Assembly (NCBI GenBank): GCA_903813345.2
Contig: CAIIXF020000012.1
Span: forward strand, 24,380,184-24,444,183
Length of the DNA: 64,000 nucleotides
DNA from: Owenia fusiformis
Lineage: Eukaryota > Annelida > Polychaeta > Sabellida > Oweniidae
Direction of reading: 5' to 3'
The notes beneath the pieces were generated by a model. The model ran no database searches and was not told where the DNA came from. It saw only the letters and a program-made list of their open reading frames with translations. The position numbers and the translations under genes were made by a program. Below are positions 33,920 through 44,954 of the stretch, piece by piece. Positions within the stretch are counted from its first letter, which is position 1. Every line of letters begins with the position of its first letter.

Positions 33920-33974
33920 CAATGCTCCGCGTGGGAGTCGAAGACTGATGCTCTACCGACTGAGCTATAAAGGC
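33920..33974 (-). pseudogene. tRNA-derived pseudogene or SINE fragment
   Basis: The minus strand reads GCCTTTATAGCTCAGTCGGT then AGAGCATCAG, a good acceptor start and D-arm with an intact A box (TAGCTCAGTCGG). TCTTCGACTCC, a near B box, follows only about 12 nt after the D-arm, so the anticodon arm and variable region are missing. It cannot be a functional tRNA. Confidence 0.6.
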
Positions 33975-34240
33975 TTAAGCCACTACAGCTGGGCCGTAGT
34001 AGCAACTTGGTATCAAGGGTCGTTACACTATCTCCCCCTTTGAAAGGACCATACCCTCGTGGACAGCTCTGCTTTCCTAGCAGTTTATTTATGCAAAATT
34101 GTAGAAATGCAACATTTAAAATTGCTGGTGTGACTTCCAATTTTCATTCAAGATGGTGGCCATGTGTATATGTTATGTGTCTTGCGCAACAATAAGATTT
34201 ATGAATTTGTGTTATCTCATACTGTTGATACTATATCTTA

Positions 34241-35332
34241 GTAGCCCGGACAGAATTGTTCAATGGTCACTTTTTCTTAAATAACTTTTTCAATTTTCAG
34301 TATTATCAAAATCTGATTACACATTTGAAAACTAGAGTAAAATTCTGACATACAAAAAAAATATTTAAGGAACTTTTCTTAATTTACTTATATTATAGGC
34401 GTTCATAGTATGAGTGACGCAAATAAATAATTCACCATTTTGTCTCATATTTGTTCAAAATGGCGGCATATTTTGTGGTTTAAATGTTCAGTTGAAAGTT
34501 AATAGTTAAGAAATGGCATAGGCCTACGGAATCATGTAGGCTGCTGCTTTGGTTTGAGGTAATGACTGCATATAACCTTTTGTTTTAAATTGACTTGTAT
34601 GTATACCAGTACTTAAAAAGGTAATTGTACATTGTATGTACAGTATATTGGTAAGGTCGCAGGACTTAAAGTTTTTTGGCCATTCCATTGTTACTCGTAG
34701 TGGATTAGCAACCCTAGTTCGTTAACCTGTGCAACTATAGGGTCATACTGCCACAGTTTGTAATGTCTTTCCCAGTCAAAAGCCTCTTAGCCCATTCTTG
34801 GCATACATGTTCTTCAGCTTTTCAATGGCCTCTGAGATGGCTGTTTGGAGTTCTTGAAGATTGAGGATCTACTCTCATCACACCCGCACATTGGGGCGCC
34901 ACCTTTTCACATCCTCTTGAACACAACCCCGAACATTTCAATAGAATTGATTTCATATACCCTTGGAGGGAGTTGACTTCTTGTATTTGATGATTGGACA
35001 GTTGCTGCATTACATCAGGATTGTAACAGTTGCAGCATGGCTCTATAGTCCTGTGACAATCTTTAAATATTACCTTTCAACTGGACATTGAAATTCACAA
35101 AATATGCCGCCATTTTGAACAAATATGAGACAAAATGATGAATTATGTATTTGCGTCAGCCATACTATGAACGCCTATAATATCAATAAATTAAAAGATG
35201 ATCCTTAAATATTTTTTTTGTATGTCAGAATTTTACTCTAGTCTTCAAATATGTAATCAGAATTTGATAATACTGAAAATTAAAAAAGTTATTAAAGAAA
35301 AAGTGACCATTGAACAATTCTGTCCGGGCTAC
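34241..35332. mobile_element. 1.1-kb element with about 240-bp inverted repeats, TA target
   Basis: GTAGCCCGGACAGAATTGTT opens the element and its inverse closes it. The arms run about 34241-34478 and 35095-35332 and include CAAATATGAGACAAAATG and CAAAATGGCGGCATATTTTG. TA flanks both ends. The left flank CTCATACTGTTGAT and the right flank TATTGTTGATCACTTGAT both resemble the 24-bp satellite, so it seems to have inserted at or in that array. The 600-bp centre has no intact protein. Confidence 0.85.
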
Positions 35333-35490
35333 TATATTGTTGATCACTTGATATTCCATACTATCGATCACTTGTCCCATACTATTGATCACTTGATGTC
35401 CCATACTATTGATTACTTGATTTCCCACACTGTTAATAACTTGATATCCCATACTATTGATCACTTGATGTCCCTTACTATTGGTCAATT
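35333..35490. repeat. 24-bp satellite array, block 1
   Basis: The unit is close to CACTTGATGTCCCATACTAT-TGAT, about six copies. The 24-bp period keeps both strands open and yields artefactual 8-residue repeats. Confidence 0.9.
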
Positions 35491-35509
35491 CTTAAAATCG
35501 CGGATTCGG

Positions 35510-35870
35510 TAGTATTGAATCTCTAATAAAGATGGCGCGAAAGTTTTTCCTTATAAGGTCAAAATATTTCCCATGATGCAGTTCGCGGGGGAACAAAATT
35601 TTTCTACCTTGTTTTTCCCCGTTGGTTTAACATGGGGATTTTCATACCCATTTTTCAAGCGATATTTTCGATCGAATCTCCATGCGATTGGAGAAAACAA
35701 ACTATCAGAAACAATTAGTCTTTTAATAATCTTTATATAACATATATTTTTTTCATTTTATTGGCTCCTAACGGGGTGAAAACAATGATTGAAAATGGGA
35801 GTATATTCCGGAAGAGAAGAAGTCACGTGACTAGTCGCCATATTGGAAAAAGCAATTCCATTCGACTTTC
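35510..35870. promoter_or_regulatory. Candidate regulatory stretch with promoter-type motifs
   Basis: AAGATGGCGCG (YY1-like), TTTCCCATGATGCAGTTCGC (close to the ZNF143-type core TTCCCA..ATGCA) and GTCACGTGAC (a palindromic E-box) occur close together, in sequence with more CpG than its surroundings. It lies upstream of KLHL paralogue 2. No donor follows close by, so a promoter here is only a suggestion. Confidence 0.25.
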
Positions 35871-36364
35871 AACACGTTCATGCCAATATTACCGCACTAC
35901 AAACTGTAACATCGATGCAACAACTGAATAAAAGTACTCATCTTCATATTACATTATAGAGTTACGTTGAAAACCCACAAACAACTGAGCATTTGACCAA
36001 AGAAGACACGTCGCTATTATCTAGGTCAAGTTTAGTGGTTCGAAAGCAAATCTTACATACTCGTTTCCGAATTTTGTTGTTAATTGTATAATCTTTTATT
36101 GATTAAATCTGGTATACTGACTATTAATTCAATGACAAAGAAGAAGAATTCCGATGGTGTCATTTTTTTATTTAGCTTGCGGGTGTAAAAACAAAATTGC
36201 GTAATTAATTTGATTTAGAACTTTCGGGTCTCACAAATAGCTACACGAAATGCATCGTTGAAAAATATTGACCAATCAAATTTTGTCCTTTTTGAGTACA
36301 TATATGCACCATATATGCGAACGTTCTGATTCAAAGAGCGAACAGCGAAATGGAGAATTACCCA

Positions 36365-36786
36365 GATGCGAGTAGAAATAATCTTGATTTACGTCATTAA
36401 AAATTCAAAATTCAGTCAAAGTAATATCATATTTGAAATCTACATGTAAAATTACATCTAGAAATGTGGTTTTAAAAAGTGTTTATCAACTTTGAAAAAT
36501 TAATTTTCTTTGAAAATGTGACTTCTAGCTCGGGGAGATTCCCCATAGACCCCATGCTATAAAATCACAAAAAATGAAATATCTTTTCTTTTAGTGGACA
36601 GATAATATTTTGCTTTACTGGACATATTTTCATTAGTATAAGTATTAGGCACATAAGGGTTATATGAAAATTGAGCCACTTTAATTGATAATATTCAAGT
36701 TTAAGGGAACTTTCTTATATACCTGCCATGTTAATTGACCCGAATCAGCCACCTGGTGGTGAAACTGGTAATTACCTACTCGCATT
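36365..36786 (-). mobile_element. About 420-bp MITE, copy 2
   Basis: Reverse-orientation copy of 7975-8382. The ends are GATGCGAGTAG and its inverse CTACTCGCATT, extended outward by AATTACCCA / TGGGTAATT. It shares the GGGGAGATTCCCCATAGACC and CACCTGGTGGTGAAACTGGT blocks. Confidence 0.8.
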
Positions 36787-37160
36787 TGGGTAATTGATGT
36801 CCTATACTGTTGATCACTTGATGTCCCATACCATTGATCACTTGATTTCCCATACTATTGGTTAATTGATGTCCTATACTGTTGATCACTTGATGTCCCA
36901 TACCATTGATCACTTGATTTCCCATACTATTGGTTAATTGGTGTCCTATACTGTTGATCACTTGATGTCCCATACCATTGATCACTTGATTTCCCATACT
37001 ATTGGTTACCATACCACTAATCACTTAATTTCCCATACTATTCGTTAATTGATGTCCCATACCACTAATCACTTGATGTCCCATACCATTGATCACTTAA
37101 TTTCCCATACTATTGGTTAATTGATGTCCCATACCATTGATCACTTGATGTCCCATACGT
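36787..37160. repeat. 24-bp satellite array, block 2
   Basis: About fifteen units of the same CACTTGATGTCCCATACCAT-TGAT type as block 1, with variants (GGTTAATTGATGTCC). It lies about 250 bp before the splice acceptor of KLHL paralogue 2. Confidence 0.9.
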
Positions 37161-37412
37161 GAGATTTTTTATTTCTACCAGAGCAATCATTATCATTAAA
37201 TGTGATCAGCTGTTGGTATCCAGTTTCTTTTACGTTGCCTTGGAGATCTAAAGAAAATGATACATAAGTTCTCTAACTTACCTGCCAACTATGGGATGTG
37301 GGGGTAAAATAAATGAGGCTATTTTGTTTTTCTTTTATCACATTTATCAGATAAAATATGTTCTGTATTGTTGAGGTTATCCCTTGCTAAGTACATTGTT
37401 TTTGTAATTTCA

Positions 37413-37424
37413 GGCTGTATTACA
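37413..37424 (+). promoter_or_regulatory. 5' UTR splice acceptor of KLHL paralogue 2
   Basis: TTTTTGTAATTTCAG precedes GCTGTATTACAATG. It is nearly identical to the acceptor of paralogue 3. Confidence 0.7.
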
Positions 37425-39272
37425 ATGTCGTCAAATGGAAATGAAGGAAACAAAGATAACGTCTCTGATAGTGTATCTGGACCTGCAGGCCAGAAGGGTG
37501 TTTATTTTAAAATTCAACTGAATGAACTTTGGCAGGATGAGGTTTTCACTGATGTTACATTGGAAGTTGAAGGGAAACAATTCAATTGCCATAAAATCAT
37601 CTTAGCTGCTAACTCACCATACTTCCGTTCATTATTGACAAATGGAATGGCTGAAACCACAAAGAAATCCATTGAGCTGAAAGATGTTTCAAGTACCACA
37701 ATGGAACATATTTTACGATTCATTTACCATGACTTTAAGGATATCAGTGACATAGGGAATACTAACCTTAGTGTCAAGCAGGCACTTGAAGCTCTGAAAG
37801 CTGTTGATATGTTCCAGATAGAAAATGGAATGAAGGACATTTTGGCTGATTATCTCATGTTGAACATAGCAGATGACAATTGCCTTGAAATTGCCCAGAC
37901 AGCTCAATGTATAGGCCAACCTAAGCTAGCCGAAACAGCAAATGAATATGCGTTGCACCACTTTGATGATGTATGGAAGACGGATGGATTATTGGAACTT
38001 GAAAAAAACTGTCTTGTCAGTTACCTTGGAGATGACAGGCTAGTTGTCACTGATGAAGAAAATGTTTTTTATGCTGTTGATCGCTGGATGTCCAAGGCTG
38101 AAGAGCGAGAGGAGTATGTCTTGGAGCTGTTTGATTGTGTCAGGTTTTGTTTCATAAAGTCTAAAGTCTTAACTGATGACATCTACACACACGCATTGAC
38201 CAATCCATTCCCATGTCTGAATAACTATATCATTGCTGCATTTCGTCACCAAACCACTCCATGTTACCAGCATGAAGAGCATTATTACAGATGCAAACCA
38301 AGAAATTGTGAGACAATCCTTTTTTCATCAAGAATTTCTTTACCCTTCCTTAATAGAAATAACAATGATGATATTTCTATCAACTTTATCAGAGAAGTTT
38401 TATCCAAAGAGCAAACATTTAAGATGACATGGACAATACCTGAACATACATATGATGAAGATTTACTTGACTCTGAAGTCTGTTTAGTTGGACACAACAT
38501 TTACAGATATGAAACTCATCAGTTTCTTTACCGATACACGTACAAGGAAGTCGACAATGGGAATTATACAAGGACAACCTGGACTAACTGTGCCAGTCCT
38601 CCAAATGCTGCATTCTGGCAAGGATTCACATTTACATTATGTGGAGACTACATGTATTTGATTGGTGGAGGGGAGCCAGATGGGACTGTAAGTTCTCGGA
38701 TAGACATGTACGATTGGAGAAATGATACCTGGAAAGAACCCCAAGAAGCTACTACTGCTTTGATCCATCCAGTATATGGACATTTGACTGTTGCTGCAAA
38801 AGGATTCTTGTACATTATTGGTGGTTGCACTGTGGATAAAAGTAGTTGCCGTTTTCTCCAAATATATAACAGTAGGAATGGCAACATATCAATGGGACCA
38901 AAATTGCCAGAATATCCTCCCAAAATGGAGGAAAGGATTGCCCATCATGGTATCCGTGGAGTGTGTTACAATGAGGAAGTTTACTGCTTTTGGCCATTAT
39001 GTAAAACAATTTCAAAATATAGTCCACAATCAAGCCAATGGACTACTTTCTGCCACAAAGAAATTCCAGTTCTCGCAGCCCCAACCTTACTGGTGAAAAG
39101 CAGCAAAATATTGGTATTTGGAGGTTTAAAAGCTTCCAGGACAGGAAATAAAAAGGTGTTTGAATTCGACCCCGAGTCTGGTTCAGTAGAGATGGTGACT
39201 TCATTTGACTCGCCTCTCTGCTTTGGTGATCTCTCTAATCTTGTTAAGAATGAACATTTAAAGTGGCTGTAA
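37425..39272 (+). CDS. BTB-BACK-Kelch protein (KLHL family), paralogue 2
   Basis: This 615-residue protein is predicted to be a CUL3 ubiquitin-ligase adaptor. Its BTB (FTDVTLEVEGKQFNCHKIIL, AANSPYFRSLL, GMAET), BACK (ENVFYAVDRWM, LFDCVRFCF) and C-terminal Kelch blades (YLIGGGEPDG, YIIGGCTVD, YCFW, LVFGGLKA) match paralogue 1 in order. Both end with the same tail, NEHLKWL. I start at MSSNGNEG: the 19 upstream in-frame codons lie across the acceptor TTTGTAATTTCAG and are intron plus 5' UTR. The coding part is one exon. The 5' UTR intron would reach back about 4.9 kb to the 32545 donor and contains two MITE-type insertions and the 24-bp satellite. Differences from paralogue 1 concentrate between BACK and the first clear Kelch blade. 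Confidence 0.9.
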   Translation: MSSNGNEGNKDNVSDSVSGPAGQKGVYFKIQLNELWQDEVFTDVTLEVEGKQFNCHKIILAANSPYFRSLLTNGMAETTKKSIELKDVSSTTMEHILRFIYHDFKDISDIGNTNLSVKQALEALKAVDMFQIENGMKDILADYLMLNIADDNCLEIAQTAQCIGQPKLAETANEYALHHFDDVWKTDGLLELEKNCLVSYLGDDRLVVTDEENVFYAVDRWMSKAEEREEYVLELFDCVRFCFIKSKVLTDDIYTHALTNPFPCLNNYIIAAFRHQTTPCYQHEEHYYRCKPRNCETILFSSRISLPFLNRNNNDDISINFIREVLSKEQTFKMTWTIPEHTYDEDLLDSEVCLVGHNIYRYETHQFLYRYTYKEVDNGNYTRTTWTNCASPPNAAFWQGFTFTLCGDYMYLIGGGEPDGTVSSRIDMYDWRNDTWKEPQEATTALIHPVYGHLTVAAKGFLYIIGGCTVDKSSCRFLQIYNSRNGNISMGPKLPEYPPKMEERIAHHGIRGVCYNEEVYCFWPLCKTISKYSPQSSQWTTFCHKEIPVLAAPTLLVKSSKILVFGGLKASRTGNKKVFEFDPESGSVEMVTSFDSPLCFGDLSNLVKNEHLKWL

Positions 39273-39454
39273 AGAACACTTGGATAATTCATTGCATGTC
39301 CACATTAAGTAGTGACTATTCATTCCAGTAAAGCTTCATGAGTTGAAATATTTAGAAAGGATAAAATCTCCATTAATCCATATTTCTTTGTATTTTACTT
39401 AACTTAAAAAAGAGAAGTGAGACTACTGATCCCAACACTTAGTCAAACTCAACT
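39273..39454. other. 3' flank of KLHL paralogue 2
   Basis: Presumed 3' UTR. No AATAAA is seen close to the stop. Confidence 0.4.
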
Positions 39455-39720
39455 CAAACTTAGTTACTCAATGGAATATTTTTTGTGATTTATTTATGAT
39501 GATGTCAAGGATAACAGTGACAAGGGTTACTAGCCTAATGCCTGGGCCACATTTGCCCCGATCCATCAGCTGGCGGCCGGCCGATTGAGTGTTTTGTTCA
39601 ATATCGTATTCAATTTTGAACAAAATACTCAATCGCTCGGGCGCCGTCGTGAAAATCTGAGCAAATGTGACCAAGGCATAAGTGCCAAACAGGCACTTGA
39701 AACGGAAAGCTGCTGGTGAA
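39455..39720 (+). pseudogene. KLHL fragment split by a MITE
   Basis: CAATGGAATATTTTTTGTGA and GATGTCAAGGATAACAGTGA align to the end of the BTB domain of the paralogues (MEHILRFIYHDFKDISDIG). AGTGCCAAACAGGCACTTGA aligns to SVKQALE just after it. A 140-bp MITE sits between them, exactly where the parent reads ACC-TTAGTG. The fragment has stops and indels, so it is a remnant of a fourth KLHL copy just downstream of paralogue 2. Confidence 0.75.
39539..39678. mobile_element. 140-bp foldback MITE, copy 2
   Basis: Ends are TGCCTGGGCCACATTTGCCC and the inverse GCAAATGTGACCAAGGCA. TAA flanks both sides (39536-39538 and 39679-39681). The KLHL paralogues supply an empty-site comparison that confirms the duplicated TAA. 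Related to 10372-10511. Confidence 0.9.
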
Positions 39721-40047
39721 ATTATACTTATGATATTTTCCAATTGTAATATTTTCCAATTGCATGATAAAAAGCAACAATATCTATGGAATATGAAGAA
39801 TATTCCAATCAATGGATTAAAGAGAATAGTATTATCAAAGATATCCACAGACTTGAAAGCTAACCCTGATTAGTAGTTTATTTTGTGAACCATAGGATGG
39901 ATAGACCATTTTATGATTTTTTATTGCTATCACTTAATTCATTAAAGTCATTGATATGATTTATTATTATATCATTGTCATATTCCTCACTCTCTGATTG
40001 GTCCATGTCTTACATATGACTAAAAAGTAACAGTGATATTTACCAGG

Positions 40048-40191
40048 GATGGAATATGAATTTTATTTCGAGGGAAAATATGATATTGACCAAGGAAAGT
40101 ATCATATAATGACTGAAGGTGACAGCCCGAGTGTCAATATGAAATTTTCTGAGGCCAGTATCATATTTTCTCCAGTAATTCATATTCCATC
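40048..40191. repeat. Short foldback repeat (about 144 bp)
   Basis: GATGGAATATGAATT at the left is mirrored by AATTCATATTCCATC at the right. An inner pair (GAAAATATGATATTGACC / GGCCAGTATCATATTTTC) completes an imperfect hairpin. Confidence 0.75.
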
Positions 40192-41160
40192 AATAATCAA
40201 TTTATTCCTTAATATATTTCTGGAACTTGTTCTGTATGTCACCCAATGATGATGACATTAAGTGATACAATTTAATTATCGAATTACATTTTTTAACAAG
40301 TTTTAAAGAATAAATAATTTATAATACTAAAATGGATCATAATATGCCATAATAACACAATATTTAGTCACATGAAATTTTCTAATAGCTCTAATACAGG
40401 ATTTTGGCTGACATGGGATCTGATACTGGATTTTTTGAATATCAGTTTTATTCCCAGTGAAAACATGTTATTATGGAATAACAAATGATATTCACACGGC
40501 CCTCGGTCCAATATTTCACTATATTGCCCTTTCGAAATGACGTAATTGTACTAATTCCATTCAGATGAGTGAGAAATAACAGTGAATAATAAAAAAAATG
40601 TTGAATTCTACTTTCGATGAAAACCTGCGACAAGATGATATCACTTGTGAAAGATGCACATGTCGTGGAGTGGGTTAATTTGATGCCTGGGTTAATTTGG
40701 CGCCAAAGTTTAAAAAGGATCCCAGGTAATTTTGACTGGTGTTTTTAAGTCACTTCTGGTTTAGTTTTTACAAAATCTGAAAAGGATAAGGGTGATAATC
40801 AGGACATACCAACTCTAAATTATGTTAATGTCGGACGTCTATTTCGCGCACTGACATTGTGTAAAGCCATCCAATGGATGGAATAGCTCGAATTTCTTTC
40901 ATTGTTTTCATTAATTAATTTCAACCATTATTGACCACTATGTAAAATTTTAAGGTTGATATGTTCTCAATATATTTTTGGAATAAGGGTTGTCAACAAG
41001 TAAGTCGCAAAAGTATGCAAGATTAAATGGTTACTTTTGGTTACTATGACAACACAGTGCATCTTACTTTTAAGAACCCTTGTATATCGTTAATTATTAT
41101 ATCATCTATATCACCAGTCTGATTTCATCTGTATATCATTAATTATTATATATCTATATT
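40192..41160. other. Gene-free stretch, nothing recognised
   Basis: AT-rich flank of the giant foldback element. No gene seen. Confidence 0.5.
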
Positions 41161-41689
41161 ATATCCCTTAGGAAAAAACCCATGTTTTTACATGCGTGGC
41201 GAAAGATGGCACATGTTCTTACTTTACTTCACTTTAATTTGCTTCATTTTGCCCCATGTGTGGCGTGGCATGTTGTTGTAAAAACAAGAGATGTCACTCT
41301 TGATTTTACTCCACTTTTACACGGGGCAAACTGTGGCAGAACATGAACAATGTGGCAAAATCATGTAACTCTTGTCTTGGTTTTACATGACTCCGCCATG
41401 TTTTTCCCACTGTGTTTAAGTATGGGGAATCGTGGTTACATGAAATAACATGAAATGTAGTACATTTTAGAGAAAATAGAGGGACTTACTTGTGCTCCTT
41501 AATTCACCTGGTTAGATGTTTTTATTTCATTCTATTTTTATTATTTTACATTTCTGACAGTTTTTAGGCATTAAGGAGCCCTAACCAAATCAACTATGAA
41601 AAGGCAGATTTTCTTTTGGAAACCAACTTCTCGAGTTAATCATATTTTCATATTCTAAAACTGCATCCATGAACCTGTAGTTAAAGCTG

Positions 41690-42800
41690 TATATAGTAGA
41701 AAATTGAACCTGTAGTAAGTAATTGAACCTATAGTTGAACCTGTAGTTGAGAGTTTTACATGTAATTGAATTGAACCTTTAGTTGAACCCGTAGTTGAGA
41801 GTTTAACATGTAATTGAATTGAACCTATAGTTGAACCTGTAGTTGAGAGTTTAACATGTAATTGAATTGAACCTATAGTTGAACCCGTAGGTAGTTGAAA
41901 GTTTTCCATGTAATTGAATAGAACCTATAGTTGAACCTGTAGTTGAGAGTTTTACATGTTATTCAATGAACATATAATTGAACCTATAGTTTGTCAGTTT
42001 AGTTGAAAATAGAACCTATAGTTGAACCTGTAGTTTAGAGTTTTACATTTAATTGAATAGAAACTATAGTTGAACCCGTAGTTGAGAGTTTTACATGTTA
42101 TTCAATGAACCTATAATTGAACCTATAGTTTGTCAGTTTAGTTGAAAATAGAACCTATAGTTGAACCTGTAGTTTAGAGTTTTACATTTAATTGAATAGA
42201 ACCTATAGTTGAACCCGTAGTTGAGAGTTTATATGTAATTGAATTGAAACTATAGTTAAACCCGTAGTTGAGAGTTTTACATGTTATTCAATGAACCCAT
42301 AATTGAACCTATAGTTTGTCAGTTTAGTTGAAAATAGAACCTATAGTTGAACCTGTAGTTTAGAGTTTTACATTTAATTGAATAGAAACTATAGTTGAAC
42401 CCGTAGTTGAGAGTTTTACATGTTATTCAATGAACCTATAATTGAACCTATACTTTGTCAGTTTAGTTGAAAATAGAACCTATAGTTGAACCTGTAGTTT
42501 AGAGTTTTACATGTTATTCAATAAACCTATAATTGAACCTATAGTTTATCAGTTTAGTTGAAAATAGAACCTATAGTTGAACCTGTAGTTGAGAGTTTTA
42601 CATTTAACTGAATAGAACCTATAGTTGAACTCGTAGTTGAGAGTTTTACATGTTATTCAATAAACCTATAATTGAACCTATAGTTTATCAGTTTAGTTGA
42701 AAATAGAATCTATAGTTGAACCCATAGTTGAGAGTTTTACATGTTATTCAATAAACCTAAAATTGAACCTATAGTTTGTCAGTTTAGTTGAAAATAGTTT
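41690..42800 (-). repeat. 48-bp minisatellite array, reverse orientation (left arm)
   Basis: Units read AACCTATAGTTGAACC(T/C)GTAGTTGAGAG then TTTTACATGTAATTGAAT, with a superimposed higher-order unit of about 150 bp containing TTTGTCAGTTTAGTTGAAAA. Confidence 0.95.
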
Positions 42801-43639
42801 AAAGTTTTAGAGTTTAAAAATTCATGTTTCATCACAACCATGAATAACAATTTTCAATTCGATTACATGTTAATCTCTCCCAACTACGGGTTCAACTATA
42901 GGTTCAATTCGATCACATGTAAAACCCTCAACTATGGGTTCAACTATAGGTTCAATTCAATTACATGTAAAACTCTCAACTACGGGTTCAACTATAGGTT
43001 CAATTCATTTATATGTAAAACTTTCAACTGCGGGTTCTATTTTCAACTAAACTGGCAAACTACAGGTTCAATTAAATAACAAGTTAAGTTTCAAACTACG
43101 GGTTAAACTATAGGTTCAATGAGTAATATGTAGAACCATAAACTATGGGTTTAACTAAAGGTTCAATTCGATTACATGTAAAACTCTCTCAACTACAGGT
43201 TCAACTATAGGTTCAATTTAACATGGGTTAATATGGGTTCAACTGTATTCCATTACATGTAAAACTCAACTACGGATTCAAATTTAACTCAAGATTAATG
43301 TTTAGGGGTGCATCATTGTTAAATGAAATTTTTTCAATTCAATTACATGTAAAACTCTCAACTACGGGTTCAACTATAGGTTCAATTCAATTATATGTAA
43401 AACTCTCAACTGCGGGTTCTATTTTCAACTAAACTGGCAAACTACAGGTTCAATTAAATAACAATTTAGCTTCAAACTACGGGTTCAACTATAGGTTCAA
43501 TTGAATAATATGTAGAACCATTAACTACGGGTTCAACTATAGGTTCTATTCAATTACATGTAAAACTCTCTCAACTACAGGTTCAACTATAGGTTCAATT
43601 TAACATGGGTTAATATGGGTTCAACTGTATTCCATTACA

Positions 43640-44280
43640 TGTAAAACTCTCAACGACAGATTCAAATTTAACTCAAGATTAATGTTGAGGTGTGCATCAT
43701 TGTTAAATGATATTTTTTAATTCTCTATAGTATAACAAGTAACGAAATAATTTAGTGTAACAGAAACAGCTTCAATTATGTGATTTATCTGTAATTATTA
43801 ATTTGGAGAAAAAACACTTGCAGCATATTTTCTCTGATTTACATAGAGTTATTCCTTATATTTCATGTAAAATGTGGACATTGAGAAGAATATATAAGAA
43901 ACTTGTGGGCAAATGGAGCAAAGTAAAGCAAAAACTGAAAAAGTTCATGCATTTCATGGCAAAGTGTGGCGGCTAAATAAACAAATGCCAATTAAGAAAA
44001 GTAAACAAGTAAACAAACTCAGTAGGATATTTTGTTTAAATTTTGGCATATTAACATGTTAACTTGCAGTGTGAATTTGATCAGATTAGAAAATAATAAA
44101 TTACTATTTTAAGAAATTAATAAAAACATTTTTCTTGTTCCAGTAGAATTATTGGTCTAAAAATTGAAATAATTGAACAATTAAAAGAAAAATGTAATGA
44201 CTCAGTTTAAATGTCCAAAGATTGACTGAAAGCGTCAAGGTTCAGTTGAATAATGTCATTCACTTAAAACTACAGTTAGT
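43640..44280 (+). repeat. Spacer block, copy 1, inside the giant element
   Basis: Non-satellite block starting CTCAAGATTAATGTT(T/G)AGG and ending GAATAATGTCATTCACTTAA. Nearly identical blocks begin near 44965 and 46868. It contains a reading frame with KKLVGKWSKVKQKLKKF-like codons ending at TAA; there is no upstream ATG in this copy. Confidence 0.9.
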
Positions 44281-44954
44281 ACGTTAAACCCTCAACTACG
44301 GGTTCAACTATAGGTTCAATTTGATTACATGTAAAACTCTCTCAACTAAGGGTTAAAAAAGTGTAAAGACTCAGTTTAAATGTCCAAAGATTGACTGAAA
44401 GCATCAAGGTTCAGTTGAATAATGCCATTCACCTAAAACTACAGTTAATACGTTAAACCCTCAACTACGGGTTCAACTATAGGTTCAATTTGATTACATG
44501 TAAAACTCTCAACTAAGGGTTAACCTATAGGTTCAATTCGATTACATGTAAAACTCTCCCAACGACGGTTTCAACTATAGGTTCAATTCGATTACATGTA
44601 AAACCCTCAACTACGGGTTCAACTATAGGTTCAATTCAATTACATGTAAAACTCTCAACTACAGGTTCAACTATAGGTCAATTCAATTATATGTAAAACT
44701 CTCAACTACGGGTTCTATTTTCAACTAAACTGGCAAACTACAGGTTCAATTAAATAACAAGTTAGCTTCAAACTACAGGTTCAACTAAAGGTTCAATTGA
44801 GTAATATGTAGAACCATTAACTACGGGCTTAACTGTAGGTTCAATTCGATTACATGTAAAACTCTCTCTCAACTACAGGTTCAACTATAGGTTCAATTGA
44901 ACATGGGTTAATATGGGTTCAACTGTATTCCATTACATGTAAAACTCAACTACG

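Noticed and set aside
34520-35090. Possible transposase remnant in the centre of the 34241-35332 element
   Set aside because: Minus-strand frames have a few suggestive runs but no DDE-type motif and many stops.
35198-37024. Open frames with 8-residue repeats on both strands
   Set aside because: Products of the 24-bp satellite, whose unit lacks stops in several frames.
35333-37160. Satellite blocks as a possible CRISPR array
   Set aside because: Uniform 24-bp head-to-tail units without distinct spacers, in an animal genome.
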